From the NCBI RefSeq assembly GCF_009817885.1, contig NZ_CP041764.1:2976001-3040000 (forward strand): 64,000 nucleotides of DNA, in the 5' to 3' direction. The DNA is from Serratia rhizosphaerae (GTDB taxonomy: Bacteria; Pseudomonadota; Gammaproteobacteria; Enterobacterales; Enterobacteriaceae). The translations under genes and the position numbers were made by a program. The notes under the pieces are model-generated. The model did not search any database and was not told the origin of the DNA. It saw nothing but the letters and a program-made list of their open reading frames with translations. Of the stretch, positions 18,925 to 28,273 are shown in pieces (the stretch's first letter is position 1; the number at the start of each line of letters is the position of its first letter).

Positions 18925-19500
18925 GCGTCTAAGGAACACGTAGAAATCTCCAATTATCTGGAATGCCAGTTTGCAGTAACAGAACCTAATCAGGTCTGGT
19001 GCGGTGATGTGAATTATATCTGGGCGAGTAAGGTCTGGGCTTATTTAGCCGTTGTTCTTGAACTGCTTTCTCGTAAACCGGTTGGTTGGGCGATTTCATT
19101 TTTCCCGGATTCTGCACGGACAGGTAAAGTGCCGTCCATTACCTGGGGAGCGCGAGGGAAACCGGCTAATTTACTGTATCATTCGGATCAAGGTAGCCAC
19201 TATGCTAGCAGGAATTTCAGGCAGTTATTATGGAGCTGTCAGATGAAGAAAAGCCTGAGTCGCCGGAGGGATTGCTGGGATAACAGCCCCATGGAACGTT
19301 TTTTTAGAAGTCTGACAACGGAGTGAGTGCCGAATAATAGATACGCTAATTCTAGCGAAGCCAGCACAGCGATAACGAATTACATCACAGGACATTACAG
19401 CCAACTCAGACTTAATCAATGTAATGGTGGTTTGACGCCAAATGAATCAGAGATTTTTTCTGGGGGAACTCTAAGGTCATGGCCAGTTTTACACCACTAC
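18925..19500 (+). pseudogene. IS3-family transposase (orfB) remnant
   Basis: The reading frame shows a DDE integrase core: WCGDVNYIW (first Asp), WAYLAVVLELLSRKPVGWA, LLYHSDQGSHY (second Asp) and CWDNSPMERFFRSL (Glu). The expected Trp codon after TTE is TGA (19324-19326). The frame then continues with VPNNRYANSSEA and YNGGLTPNESE-like sequence before shifting near 19460. The N-terminal part and both IS ends are missing. It is the same type of element as the remnant split by an IS at 45447-46985. Confidence 0.85.
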
Positions 19501-19849
19501 AAACTTTGGTCAGAAATGTTCGGAGTATTAAAGGTTACTATAACGACCCAATTTGCATATCCTTCGCGCTGTGTAAATCCATTTTTAAATAAAATAACTC
19601 CCTACTGCCAACTCTAGATATAGTATTTTACTCAGAGTGATAGTTATGTGGGCAGTGATGTATGGTAGTAAATATTTTTGTAGAAAAATATGAGGGGATA
19701 TTCGCGAGATCGGACGATTTTATAGGTATAGGCTTCGCTGAGAGATGCCTGGTCTAATGGTTATATCAACTTTTACGGTTTGATTTTTACGTTGGGTTAT
19801 GGTTGTAATTCAATGGGTTGGTAAAATAAATAGAACAAGTAGGGGACAT
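19501..19849. other. Intergenic region
   Basis: I see no gene, IS end or clear regulatory site here beyond the ribosome site of the next small gene. Confidence 0.35.
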
Positions 19850-20029
19850 ATGAAGTTGGGTTTTTTGGCAGGAGCTTTATTAGCAACTTGGTTGTCCTTA
19901 ACGTACCCCGCAGAAATGAAAGCGGTATTTGACGAAGTGATAACCTTGGTCCAAAAAGTTGCGCAGCCAGACTCTGTTCATGTGCAGTCAACACCAGTCA
20001 ATGAAGCCGGTGTAGATAATGCTGAATAG
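19850..20029 (+). CDS. Small single-span membrane protein (59 aa)
   Basis: I choose ATG 19850, which follows AGGGGA; the longer in-frame start at 19799 has no such site. MKLGFLAGALLATWLSLTYP forms one hydrophobic segment, followed by an amphipathic helix (EMKAVFDEVITLVQKVAQ) and a polar tail. No family is recognised. The size and layout resemble small phage membrane proteins, but one span and no sequence match are not enough to call a holin. It lies 53 bp before the tRNA gene. Confidence 0.5.
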   Translation: MKLGFLAGALLATWLSLTYPAEMKAVFDEVITLVQKVAQPDSVHVQSTPVNEAGVDNAE

Positions 20030-20082
20030 ACACATAGGGATTCACTTGATTGCTGGATCAAGTCCAGCAAGGGCCAGACATT

Positions 20083-20157
<75 letters not shown>

Positions 20158-20171
20158 AATACAGCAGAAAG

Positions 20172-20193
20172 GCGCATTTATTTTAGAATGCGC
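20172..20193 (+). terminator. Hairpin after tRNA-Gly
   Basis: GCGCATT and AATGCGC pair perfectly around TATTTTAG, 14 bp after the tRNA. It probably ends the tRNA transcript or marks a processing site. A second perfect hairpin, GCGCACT-T-AGTGCGC, lies at 20217-20231. Confidence 0.5.
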
Positions 20194-20195
20194 AC

Positions 20196-20216
20196 TATCA
20201 ATCCCTTGGTGGGGAG
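20196..20216. repeat. 21-bp direct repeat, copy 2
   Basis: Identical to 13434-13454 and placed 38 bp after the tRNA-Gly 3' end. It does not include tRNA sequence, so it is not a standard tRNA att site. Confidence 0.6.
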
Positions 20217-20480
20217 CGCACTTAGTGCGCCCCTCGGTGTGAGATGAGGCAGGGAGAAACCGCAATTATTAGAACTCTGATATTTAACTGGGGTGGTTTT
20301 TTTAGCGCAGCTACCCTTTCATATAATATCGAGCACCACGGGAATTTGGGGCTATGTTAAATTCAAGGTTGTTTATTCCTTGCTAAGTATCTGTGGGGTA
20401 TTCTGTTGGTCCTGGCTCTTTATCTCAGTAGGATAAAGCGACGGTCTTTGAAGCAATAGAATGCAGGTGCAAAGTTTGCT

Positions 20481-21032
20481 ATGACTTCTGATAAATTTAA
20501 CAGGCGGGTGAAGCTGTGTCAGCTGATTATTTCTGTAGCTATGCCATTAGCTATTGGTTTTTCTGGTTATTTCATTCAACTTCGGATCGGTGAGACACAA
20601 CCCCACCAAACCGTACTGAAAGATGTATCGTCTAAACTGGCAGATAGGCGTTTATTGATTTGTGACCAAATAAAACACCCATTGAATGACATTTATTACT
20701 ACATCGAAGAGGTTGGTGACTGGGAAGGTCTTTCAGCCCCTAAAATACGTCAAATCAGGAGTAACCTTAATAATATAATGTGCTCAAACAGAGCAATATG
20801 GTCACTTGAGGTTTTTTGCCTGTATATCAATTATATGGATGATGTTGCTTTTGAAGTCAATCATGGTAATAATTGTGCGCGCATCGGAGCCGAATTAAAT
20901 CCTGAAAGACGCATTCACGAAAGTGGTGATGATGTGGATAAACTACTTGCCGGTGAAAAAAACCTCAACACCAGGATGTTTATCGTCGTCTTAATGAGTC
21001 ACTTGCAAAAGATCTTTCACTCCGGGTTCTAA
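20481..21032 (+). CDS. Hypothetical membrane-anchored protein (183 aa)
   Basis: No family is recognised. The N-terminus is cytoplasmic and basic (MTSDKFNRRVKLCQ), followed by one transmembrane helix (LIISVAMPLAIGFSGYFIQL). The remaining soluble part, about 150 aa, is helical and cysteine-containing and probably periplasmic. The start ATG 20481 lacks a strong ribosome site. It follows the tRNA on the same strand and precedes the broken lectin-like gene. It could be prophage- or island-derived cargo. Confidence 0.55.
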   Translation: MTSDKFNRRVKLCQLIISVAMPLAIGFSGYFIQLRIGETQPHQTVLKDVSSKLADRRLLICDQIKHPLNDIYYYIEEVGDWEGLSAPKIRQIRSNLNNIMCSNRAIWSLEVFCLYINYMDDVAFEVNHGNNCARIGAELNPERRIHESGDDVDKLLAGEKNLNTRMFIVVLMSHLQKIFHSGF

Positions 21033-21246
21033 GTGTATCTTTCGATGTGAAGTGACCGTCGGGAAAGACCAGCACCTATTTCAAGTCCTGGAAAATGTCG
21101 GGGATTTCTCATTTCTGAGGCTTGAAATTTGCGCTTCTGATTGTATGTATGAAAAAATAGTGATGGCCGTCACAACTATATTTCTGAAATAGGTCATAAC
21201 TAGATGCGGATAGTCTGAAATGTAAACAGTAATCTGCGGAGGAGTA

Positions 21247-21903
21247 ATGGCTGAGAAAGTTTTATGAACTGGTAACTCAGATACAGTCCCGGAAAACGTG
21301 TTCCATAATATTTCTTCTTATGCTGGGAACTCTGTTTCTGGTGTTATAGACGAGCATCAGATTGTTACGTGGGATTTAAATTTCTTGATGGGCTCAACGA
21401 ACGGACCATATACTGAGGGGGTTGTAATTGATGGTGAACGGTATTTTTGGCAGGAAGGAAGTACGTATAAGATTGTAACTACACTTACCGATCCTATTGA
21501 AGTGATGACTGAGCGATTTACAGTTTTTTCATGGCGAGGTGAATCATTTAATGTCGATATTTTTGAAGAGGGGTTGTTTTATCTTGAACATGAGCATGGA
21601 TGGACGTCTTATTATGTTCTTTCTCATGTCATGGCCCCCCCCATCCCGGCATTTATCGATATCGAGCCAGGGAGCACTAACGAATTTCAGATGATAGTGC
21701 ATCTATCTTCGGACAAGACATTAGGATGGCTTGAAATCGTTGTAAACGGAGAACCGGTTATTTTTGGCAATGGGAGTTTAAGGATATACCTGAAAACCTA
21801 TGATGGGTTAAAAACTAATCCTGTGTGGAGTTGTGGTAAAACTTTCGGCGACAGTGCGAATGTGTATATGAGCAATCTGCAGGTATATCTCGTCACGGAG
21901 TGA
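21247..21903 (+). pseudogene. Lectin- or polysaccharide lyase-like protein with early TGA
   Basis: A strong ribosome site GGAGGAG precedes ATG 21247, but the seventh codon is TGA. The same frame then runs open to 21903 (TGNSDTVPENVFHNISSYAG onward), so a single nonsense change separates it from a full gene of about 218 aa. A GTG at 21298 could restart a 201-aa product. The beta-rich sequence, including the segments GWLEIVVNGEPV and ANVYMSNLQVYLV near the C-terminus, resembles concanavalin-like polysaccharide lyases; this is inference. A C8 tract (21635-21642) is in frame. The gene lies just upstream of the lysis-like cassette. Confidence 0.55.
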
Positions 21904-22348
21904 ATCTTCATGATTGTACTTCTATGCAAGCCCTGGCATCCGCCGGGGTTTTTTATGTCCGAGGTATTTACTGCGAGGGCAAATATTCATGTTCAACAAC
22001 AAACAATGCCGAAAACGCCATTCGGGCTTTTCCGGTGTGGCATTCCTTACCCGCATGACCGCCGTATGGTTCAGTGGCAGAACATCTGATGCACAGGTCG
22101 GCTGCCTGGCCGGCTTTACGGCGGCATATGCCGTTTACAATGCGGTTCTCAAGCCTGACCTCCACATCCCGGTGAGCTGGCTGGCGTATGTACTGGCCAC
22201 CACGTATCACGAGACCGCCTTAACGATGCAGCCCATCGAAGAGTACGGCAAGGGCGCGGGACATCCTTATGGCACTCCGGACCCGGACCCGGAGACGGGG
22301 CAGACCTATTACGGGCGGGGCTATGTACAACTTGTAAATAGACCCATT

Positions 22349-23197
22349 TTAGTTCCATACACTTTTTGAGATCCCGGCCAAATGATGGCGCTGTCGGTAT
22401 TCCTCCGGTGTCATGTTATTCAGTGATTCATGCGGGCGTTCACAGTTATATTCTGATAACCATTTTTCCGTGATTTCCCGTACTTCATTCAGCGTTCTGA
22501 ACAGATAAAAATCGAGTATTTCTGTTCGGTATGTCCGGTTAAAGCGCTCAATGAAAGCGTTCTGCGTCGGCTTACCCGGCTGGATAAACTCCAGTTTTAT
22601 TGCATGTTTCTCTGCCCATTCAGCCAGTGCCAGGGAGATAAATTCCGGGCCGTTATCCAGACGAAGCATGGCCGGATAGCCACGGTTTGCCGCGATCCTG
22701 TCGAGTACACGGACCACTCGCTGAGCTGGCAGATTCAGATCGATTTCAATCGACAATGCCTCACGGTTAAAATCATCAACGACATTGAACGTGCGAAAAC
22801 GACGGCCACAGACCAGGGCATCATGCATAAAATCGACAGACCAGCTCTGGTTCAGCGCTTCCGGCGTGGCCAGTGGCAAGGGATTACGCACCGGCAACCG
22901 TTGTTTGCCCTTACGACGAAAATTCAGCTTCAGCAGACAGTAAATGCGATGGATCCTTTTGTGATTCCACAGGTGTCCCTGCCGCCTCAGAACCTGAAAA
23001 AGTTTCGGAAAACCATATCGGGGATACCGCTCTGCCACCGCCTGCAACGCAACAATAACGGGTTCGTCACGCCTGGTATCCGGACGATAATGATAAACCG
23101 TTCTGCTCAGGTTCAGACTCCGGCAGGCCTGACGGATACTGAGTCCGAACGTCGTTATCAGATGAGTAACCAGCTCACGCTTAAAGGCTGGTTTTAA
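22349..23197 (-). CDS. IS407-group transposase OrfB (DDE integrase)
   Basis: An rve-type DDE catalytic domain: SWSVDFMHDAL (Asp), LRLDNGPEFIS (Asp) and AFIERFNRTYRTE (Glu), with the family's HTH_21 region (YPRYGFPKLFQVLRRQG) before it. The frame is open upstream to the slippery A7 run, so the usual product is an OrfAB fusion; the first internal ATG is at 23047. No stop or frameshift is seen, in contrast to the copy at 45653. Confidence 0.88.
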   Translation of the reverse strand, partial: LKPAFKRELVTHLITTFGLSIRQACRSLNLSRTVYHYRPDTRRDEPVIVALQAVAERYPRYGFPKLFQVLRRQGHLWNHKRIHRIYCLLKLNFRRKGKQRLPVRNPLPLATPEALNQSWSVDFMHDALVCGRRFRTFNVVDDFNREALSIEIDLNLPAQRVVRVLDRIAANRGYPAMLRLDNGPEFISLALAEWAEKHAIKLEFIQPGKPTQNAFIERFNRTYRTEILDFYLFRTLNEVREITEKWLSEYNCERPHESLNNMTPEEYRQRHHLAGISKSVWN

Positions 23198-23460
23198 AGC
23201 TTTTTTTCGATAACGTCTTTCAGCGCCCGGTTCTCCAGACTCAGGTCGGCAAACATCTGTTTTAGACGGCGGTTCTCGTCCTCAAGATCCTTGATTTTCT
23301 TAATATCAGAAGCCTCCATGCCACCGTATTTGGACTTCCAGTTGTAATAGGTGGCTTCAGAGATTCCGGCCTCGCGACAGACATCTTTAACAGTTCGTCC
23401 GGCTTCAACCGACTTAATCACGGCGATGATCTGATGCTCAGTAAAACGGGCTTTACGCAT
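23194..23460 (-). CDS. IS407-group transposase OrfA
   Basis: An 88-aa DNA-binding subunit with a helix-turn-helix (FTEHQIIAVIKSVEAG ... GISEATYYNWKSKYGG) and a C-terminal leucine-zipper-like coiled coil (LEDENRRLKQMFADLSLENRAL). The gene ends at TCGAAAAAAAGC, where a -1 shift would fuse it to OrfB. It appears intact, and this copy may be functional. Confidence 0.9.
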   Translation of the reverse strand: MRKARFTEHQIIAVIKSVEAGRTVKDVCREAGISEATYYNWKSKYGGMEASDIKKIKDLEDENRRLKQMFADLSLENRALKDVIEKKL

Positions 23461-23697
23461 AGCGATCTCCTTCGTTGGCAGATTGATTATGCCGGATGAT
23501 CTCTAAATGTGAATGGTTCGTTTTGCAGGGATGCTTACACGGGAACTGCAGCTGATGCTGGGCTGCGACGCCGACGGCGTGGCCGGCAATGCGACCATGG
23601 GTGCGCTGACCGACTTTCAGCGGCGTCACGGCCTCGATGCTGACGGCATGTGCGGTGCGCAGACGTGGGCAGCTCTGGATACGGAGGTGTACGGCCT

Positions 23698-23871
23698 ATG
23701 AAACGTCTTATCATCATCCTGTCCGCGCTGGCGCTCTCTGCCTGCTCGGCAACCCTGGTCAGCTACCGGTCGGACAGCGACAACGCTTGTCCGCCGATGG
23801 TCAGCGTGCAGAGTCTCGGCAGCAGCGTAACGGTGACAGACGGCACGATATGCAAGGTGGTCGGTGAATGA
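23698..23871 (+). CDS. Small lipoprotein downstream of endolysin (57 aa), copy A
   Basis: MKRLIIILSALALSACSATL is a lipoprotein signal peptide with lipobox LSAC. The mature part is about 40 residues with two further cysteines. The ATG overlaps the endolysin stop (ATGA), and its own stop overlaps the next gene the same way. This is the place where phage outer-membrane spanins (Rz1) usually sit, but it lacks the proline-rich character of Rz1, so I do not name it. A nearly identical mature part occurs in the 37688 gene. Confidence 0.7.
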   Translation: MKRLIIILSALALSACSATLVSYRSDSDNACPPMVSVQSLGSSVTVTDGTICKVVGE

Positions 23872-24032
23872 AAAAAGCGGCTTTTATTCTGGGGGCACTG
23901 GCGCTGAGTGCCGGCATTGCCGCCTGCTCCAACGTCCTGACGTACATCCGGCACGACGAATCTGTCCATTGCAGTAGCGACAAGGCCCTCAAGCGCGACA
24001 GTATCTGTAACGTTCAGCACGTCTCGAAATAA
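23868..24032 (+). CDS. Second small lipoprotein (54 aa), copy A
   Basis: MKKAAFILGALALSAGIAAC is a lipoprotein signal peptide (lipobox GIAAC), followed by SNVLTYIRHDESVHCSSDK. It overlaps the previous gene by four bases (ATGA). The mature domains of the two small lipoproteins resemble each other in layout (S-LVSYRSD / N-VLTYIRHD, then two cysteines), suggesting an old duplication. Its copy at 37942-38106 differs by only two residues. The function is unknown; the position suggests envelope disruption or lysis. Confidence 0.7.
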   Translation: MKKAAFILGALALSAGIAACSNVLTYIRHDESVHCSSDKALKRDSICNVQHVSK

Positions 24033-24249
24033 CGTCTTGGTGGGGCCAGCTAAATATGGCCATCGATGAGAATGGCCAAGTCTCTTATTTAAGTTGTGTG
24101 CAGGGCTGTTTAAAGTAGTCAATTGCATTCGTATGTCGATATTGATGTTTTTATTTGTGTGTTTTTGTTGTCCAATAGAATAACTATTATTGATTTTTTT
24201 AATTCATTTTCATTTCATTTCTGGGTTCTTTGTTTGTTTTCTTTTTTTT

Positions 24250-24373
24250 GCGGGTGAATGGCATTGCCAAACTCCACGACTGAACTAAGTTTTATTTACT
24301 GCGCCGGCCATCATCAGCATTATTGCTGGTTTTTATCTTGCGTCAAATAAAACAACATATCAGGAGTGCGACT
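24250..24373 (+). promoter_or_regulatory. Conserved leader of the second large leaderless Ig gene
   Basis: This aligns with 14405-14524. The hairpin CAGCA-TTAT-TGCTG (24315-24328) is followed by GTTTTT, then AAATAAAA and the ribosome site CAGGAG. Differences between the two leaders leave the stem intact. Confidence 0.5.
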
Positions 24374-27300
24374 ATGCCTACGATTAATAACCCTAACGCC
24401 ACCATTCACTCGTTACTGATTAAGGATGATAACTCACCTGCTGACGGACAGACGACGAATTCCGTTGTTGCTCAGGTGAATGACGGTGATACGGTTCCTC
24501 TGTCCGGCCAGATGGTGACCTTTGACGTTGAGGAGGGCGCCACTATTCAAGGCCAGGCAGAAAGTAACGAGCAGGGAATAGCCACGGCGACACTGACCAG
24601 CACAACGGCGGGTGTTTACGTGGTCACAGCCAGCATCAATAACAGCCAGAAGACCGTGGAGTCGACCTTTGTCTCCAATGATGATGGTGATGGCAACAAC
24701 CCGAATGCGGTGGTTGAGGATTTGTACGTCTCCCAGAACAATGCCCAGGCTGATGGCGCGTCAACCAACGAGGTGACGGCTGAGGTCACCGACGGGGATG
24801 GCGGGCTGCTGGCGAACCAAAGCGTGACATTTGAGGCGGATAATGGCGCCCTCATCCAGAGCCCGGTAGTGACTGATGAGCTGGGCAAGGCCAGGGCGAC
24901 GCTGACCAGCACTGAAGCGGGGGTTGTCACCGTGACGGCCACTATCAACGCCAGCAGCAGCGATGTGGAGGTGGTGTTCGATGAGAGCGACGGCAATGAC
25001 CCGACGGCGTTTCTCATCCTGCTGCAGACCACCGACAATTTCGCCGTGGCTGACGGTACGGCAACGAACAAGGTCACTGCAGAGGTGGCGGGTGAGAATG
25101 GAAAACTTCTGGCGAACCAGAGCGTGACATTCACGGCGGATAATGGCGCCGTGATTGCCAGCCCGGGAATTACCGATACATCGGGGAAGGCCACAGTACC
25201 TCTGACCAGCCTGACTCCCGGCAAGGTCACCGTCACCGCCCGCATTAACGACTCCAGCCTGGAGACGGAAGTGCAGTTTGTTGAGAGCGGCTCGAATGAC
25301 CCGACGGCGTATATCAGTACGCTGGTGGTGTCTAAAAATACCGCCGTGGCGGATGGACGCCACACCGATGAGGTGGTCGCGGAGGTGGTGAGTGGCGATG
25401 GCCGGTTGCTGGCCGGCCAGGGGGTTAATTTTACGGCTACTAACGGGGCGGTGGTTGATGAGCTGGTTGTCACGGACGAGTATGGGAAGGCGGTGGCGAC
25501 GCTGACCAGCCTGACGCCGGGCGTCTCTACGGTGACCGCACTGATAAACAGCAGCAGCGAGGCAGTGAACGTGATATTCACCGAGGCGACGGGTAATGAC
25601 CCGACCGCCGAGGTTATCGCCTTGCGTACGCTGGATGACCTGGCCGCTGCGGACGGGCAGGCGACCAACAGCGTGATGGCTGAAGTGGCGGACAGCAACC
25701 ATGTCCTGCTGGCAAACCAGAGTGTGACGTTCCTGGCGACAAACGATGCGGTGATTGTCAGTCCGGTGCTGACGGATGCGAACGGCAAGGCGACGACGAC
25801 GCTGACTAGCACCACCGAGGGTGTCGTGAAGGTGACGGCGGTCATCAATGCGAGCGCCCGAAGTACCGATGTCACCTTTAGCGAAGGGGACATCACCAAC
25901 CCGGACGCGGTGATAGCCGGGGTTTATATTGATGTGAACAATGCGGTGGCGGACGGCGTGGCCGTCAACACGGTGGTGGCCGAGGTGGTGGACGGCGATA
26001 ACCGGTTGCTGGCGAACCAGAGCGTGCGCTTTGAGGCGGATAACGGCGCGGTCATTCAGGTCAACCCGGTGCTGACGGATGAGTATGGCAAGGCCACCGC
26101 GTCGCTGAGCAGCCTGACGGCAGGTGCATGTCAGGTGACGGCGAGCATCAATGAGAGCACGGACAGCGTGACGGTCAACTTTACGCAAGGCAGTGGCAAT
26201 GACCCGTCGGCGGAGATAGAAACGGTGACCGTGTTGAAGGACAATGCCCGTGCGGATGGCGTGGAGAGTAATGAAGTCACGGCGACAGTGACGGACGGAG
26301 GGGGCAATCTGCTGGATGGACAAAGCGTGCGTTTTGAGGCGGACAACGGGGCGGTCATCAATAGTCCGGCGGTCACGGACACGACAGGGAAGGCGACGAC
26401 GACGCTGACGAGTACCACGGCAGGACAGAGCACGGTGACGGCGAGCATTAACGACAGCGCAGAGACAGTGGTGGTCAGCTTTACCGATGAAAGCGCGACG
26501 TTTGTGATTGATTCACTGGTCAGTGACAAGGACAGCATCGTCAACGACGGAACGGACATCGCCACACTGACGGCGACGGTCATTGACAGTGACACGGGCA
26601 CTGTTGTGTCCGGGGCAGCGGTGTCCTGGTCAACCGATATCGGCACGGTGACGCCGGCGGCATCGGTCACCGATGAGCGTGGCGAGGCCATTACACAGCT
26701 CAGTGACACCGGTGATACCGGTACGGCGACGGTGACCGCAGCGCTGAACAGCGGTGAAGAAAAAACGTATTCCGTCACGCTCCAGGGACCAGCCACTCTG
26801 GCCGTGCGGGGCGGGCGCCGACGCCGTGGGACCGGCCGGAACAGTTTGTCCTGGCTTGTCGCGATAGATGTGCTCACCGGACAGCCGGTCACTGCCCGGT
26901 GGCAATATGAGGGTGAAGAGGCTTCTGTGACCGCGATGCGTTTCGCTGATCCCCAACCGGAGAAACCACTCCAGGTCGTCAGTGCTACGGGACAACAACG
27001 TATCGTGCTCACCCCCCTGAACGTTGCCGGTTTTCCAATGTCTCCTGCCGGTGATGCGTTCGCTGTCGTGACGGATACGGGGGGAGCCCAGGCATGGGGA
27101 AGTGCGGCAAGCGGGGGCGCAGTACCGTCAGAGATTGCGACCCGGACCGACCTGACCGTACCGGAGTGCACCGCTACTGCGTACGCCGTTCTGACCACCG
27201 AGGGTGGTGTGGTCACCTGGGGAAACAGTACTAATGGCGGAAATGTTCCGTCCGCGATTGCTACACGTACCGATTTGACCATGCTGGCAAGCACGGATGC

Positions 27301-28159
27301 CGCTTTTGCCGCACTGACCACCTCCGATGGGGCTGTTGCGTGGGGAAATGGCAGCAATGGTGGTAATGTCCCGACAGCTATTGCGACACGTACCGATCTG
27401 GTCGCACTGAGTAGTTCAGGCACTGCATTTGCGGCGCTGACCCGGGCCGGCGGAGTTGTGGCCTGGGGAAACAGCACTAACGGAGGAAGTGTTCCGTCCG
27501 CGATTGCAACACGTACCGACCTGATTACGCTGACCGGCACTGATTATGCCTTTGGCGCACTGACCGCGTCCGGCGGCGTGGTGACATGGGGCAACGGGAG
27601 TTACGGTGGTAATGTATCTACCGAGGTTGCCACCCGCACCGATCTGGTCGAACTGGGCAGTACTGCCTATGCTTTTGCCGCACTGACGGAAACCGGCGGC
27701 GTGGTGACCTGGGGAAACAGTGGAAATGGGGGGAATGTCCCGACGACCATCGCCACCCGTACAGACCTGGTCGCCCTTGCAGGAAACGTTGGCGCTTTTG
27801 CTGCACTGACGGCATCTGGCGGTGTTGTTGGCTGGGGGAATGGCAGTTACGGTAGTACCGTGCCGACGGAAATAGCCACCCGTACTGACCTGATTGCGCT
27901 GGCCGGTACTGATTATGCCTTTGCCGCACTGACGGCTTCCGGAGGGGTGGTGGCATGGGGAAACCAGTCTTATGGCGGCAGTATTCCTGCAGATATACAA
28001 CCGCTGTTAACCGATATTGTGGCCGTTTATGGTTGCGACGGGGCTTTTTGTGCTCTCAAATCAGACCACTCCGTGGTCGTTTGGGGAGGTGGCAACGCCG
28101 GCAAAATGGCTAATATCCCGGAGGTTTTGCAGGGCAATGTGTCGTATTATCAGGAGTAA
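24374..28159 (+). CDS. Leaderless Ig-like protein with RCC1-like C-terminal propeller (1261 aa)
   Basis: The true start is ATG 24374, with AGGAG upstream; the in-frame codon at 24323 falls inside the leader hairpin. The product opens MPTINNPNATIHSLL, like the 14525 protein, and has no signal peptide. Seven Big_1 domains and an eighth diverged one (to about residue 800) parallel that paralogue. After a basic linker (GGRRRRGTGRN) the protein changes to about eight repeats of roughly 45 aa with the pattern VVTWGN-S-NGGNVP-x-IATRTDL, typical of RCC1-type beta-propellers. RCC1-like repeats usually mediate protein binding. The pair shows exchange of C-terminal domains on a common Ig stalk. The gene follows the first lysis-like cassette on the same strand. 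Confidence 0.85.
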   Translation: MPTINNPNATIHSLLIKDDNSPADGQTTNSVVAQVNDGDTVPLSGQMVTFDVEEGATIQGQAESNEQGIATATLTSTTAGVYVVTASINNSQKTVESTFVSNDDGDGNNPNAVVEDLYVSQNNAQADGASTNEVTAEVTDGDGGLLANQSVTFEADNGALIQSPVVTDELGKARATLTSTEAGVVTVTATINASSSDVEVVFDESDGNDPTAFLILLQTTDNFAVADGTATNKVTAEVAGENGKLLANQSVTFTADNGAVIASPGITDTSGKATVPLTSLTPGKVTVTARINDSSLETEVQFVESGSNDPTAYISTLVVSKNTAVADGRHTDEVVAEVVSGDGRLLAGQGVNFTATNGAVVDELVVTDEYGKAVATLTSLTPGVSTVTALINSSSEAVNVIFTEATGNDPTAEVIALRTLDDLAAADGQATNSVMAEVADSNHVLLANQSVTFLATNDAVIVSPVLTDANGKATTTLTSTTEGVVKVTAVINASARSTDVTFSEGDITNPDAVIAGVYIDVNNAVADGVAVNTVVAEVVDGDNRLLANQSVRFEADNGAVIQVNPVLTDEYGKATASLSSLTAGACQVTASINESTDSVTVNFTQGSGNDPSAEIETVTVLKDNARADGVESNEVTATVTDGGGNLLDGQSVRFEADNGAVINSPAVTDTTGKATTTLTSTTAGQSTVTASINDSAETVVVSFTDESATFVIDSLVSDKDSIVNDGTDIATLTATVIDSDTGTVVSGAAVSWSTDIGTVTPAASVTDERGEAITQLSDTGDTGTATVTAALNSGEEKTYSVTLQGPATLAVRGGRRRRGTGRNSLSWLVAIDVLTGQPVTARWQYEGEEASVTAMRFADPQPEKPLQVVSATGQQRIVLTPLNVAGFPMSPAGDAFAVVTDTGGAQAWGSAASGGAVPSEIATRTDLTVPECTATAYAVLTTEGGVVTWGNSTNGGNVPSAIATRTDLTMLASTDAAFAALTTSDGAVAWGNGSNGGNVPTAIATRTDLVALSSSGTAFAALTRAGGVVAWGNSTNGGSVPSAIATRTDLITLTGTDYAFGALTASGGVVTWGNGSYGGNVSTEVATRTDLVELGSTAYAFAALTETGGVVTWGNSGNGGNVPTTIATRTDLVALAGNVGAFAALTASGGVVGWGNGSYGSTVPTEIATRTDLIALAGTDYAFAALTASGGVVAWGNQSYGGSIPADIQPLLTDIVAVYGCDGAFCALKSDHSVVVWGGGNAGKMANIPEVLQGNVSYYQE

Positions 28160-28273
28160 TTGAATATCGTTATGCCGCATCCTCCGGTCTGGGTGAGGCC
28201 GGGGTTCCATTCTCTCAGTTGATGATGCGGGCTCGCTCTCCACGGGCCGTTGAGAAAGGAAGGCACCAATATG

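Larger units (their letters stand above)
22333..23539 (-). mobile_element. IS3-family (IS407 group) insertion sequence, complete
   Basis: The 1207-bp element has ends TGTAAATAG (left) and GCTTACA (right). The same right terminus appears at 45653 as TGTAAGCATCCC. It carries orfA and orfB on the minus strand with an A7G slippery site between them for -1 frameshifting. The flanking bases (AACT and CGGG) do not match, so there is no target duplication. The sister copy at 45653-46858 does have one. Confidence 0.9.
21989..23701 (+). pseudogene. GH19-type phage endolysin, interrupted by an IS
   Basis: The 5' part (21989-22332) encodes MFNNKQCRKRHSGFSG through YHETALTMQPIEEYG and YYGRGYVQL, the GH19-like lysozyme core. 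The 3' part (23540-23701) encodes the peptidoglycan-binding domain (LMLGCDADGVAGNATMGALTDFQRRHGL). Between them lies an IS. Compared with the intact copy at 36719-37564, about 349 bp (equivalent to 37051-37399) are missing, and the IS has no flanking target duplication. This indicates insertion plus deletion. The two small lipoprotein genes follow with an ATGA overlap, so they were probably translated together with the endolysin. Compare the intact copy for full function. Confidence 0.85.

Noticed and set aside
19850..20029. Holin
   Set aside because: A single hydrophobic segment and no sequence similarity are insufficient; it is also 2 kb from the endolysin.
23698..24032. Naming the two small lipoproteins Rz/Rz1
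   Set aside because: Position fits, but there is no inner-membrane Rz-type coiled coil and no proline-rich Rz1 character.
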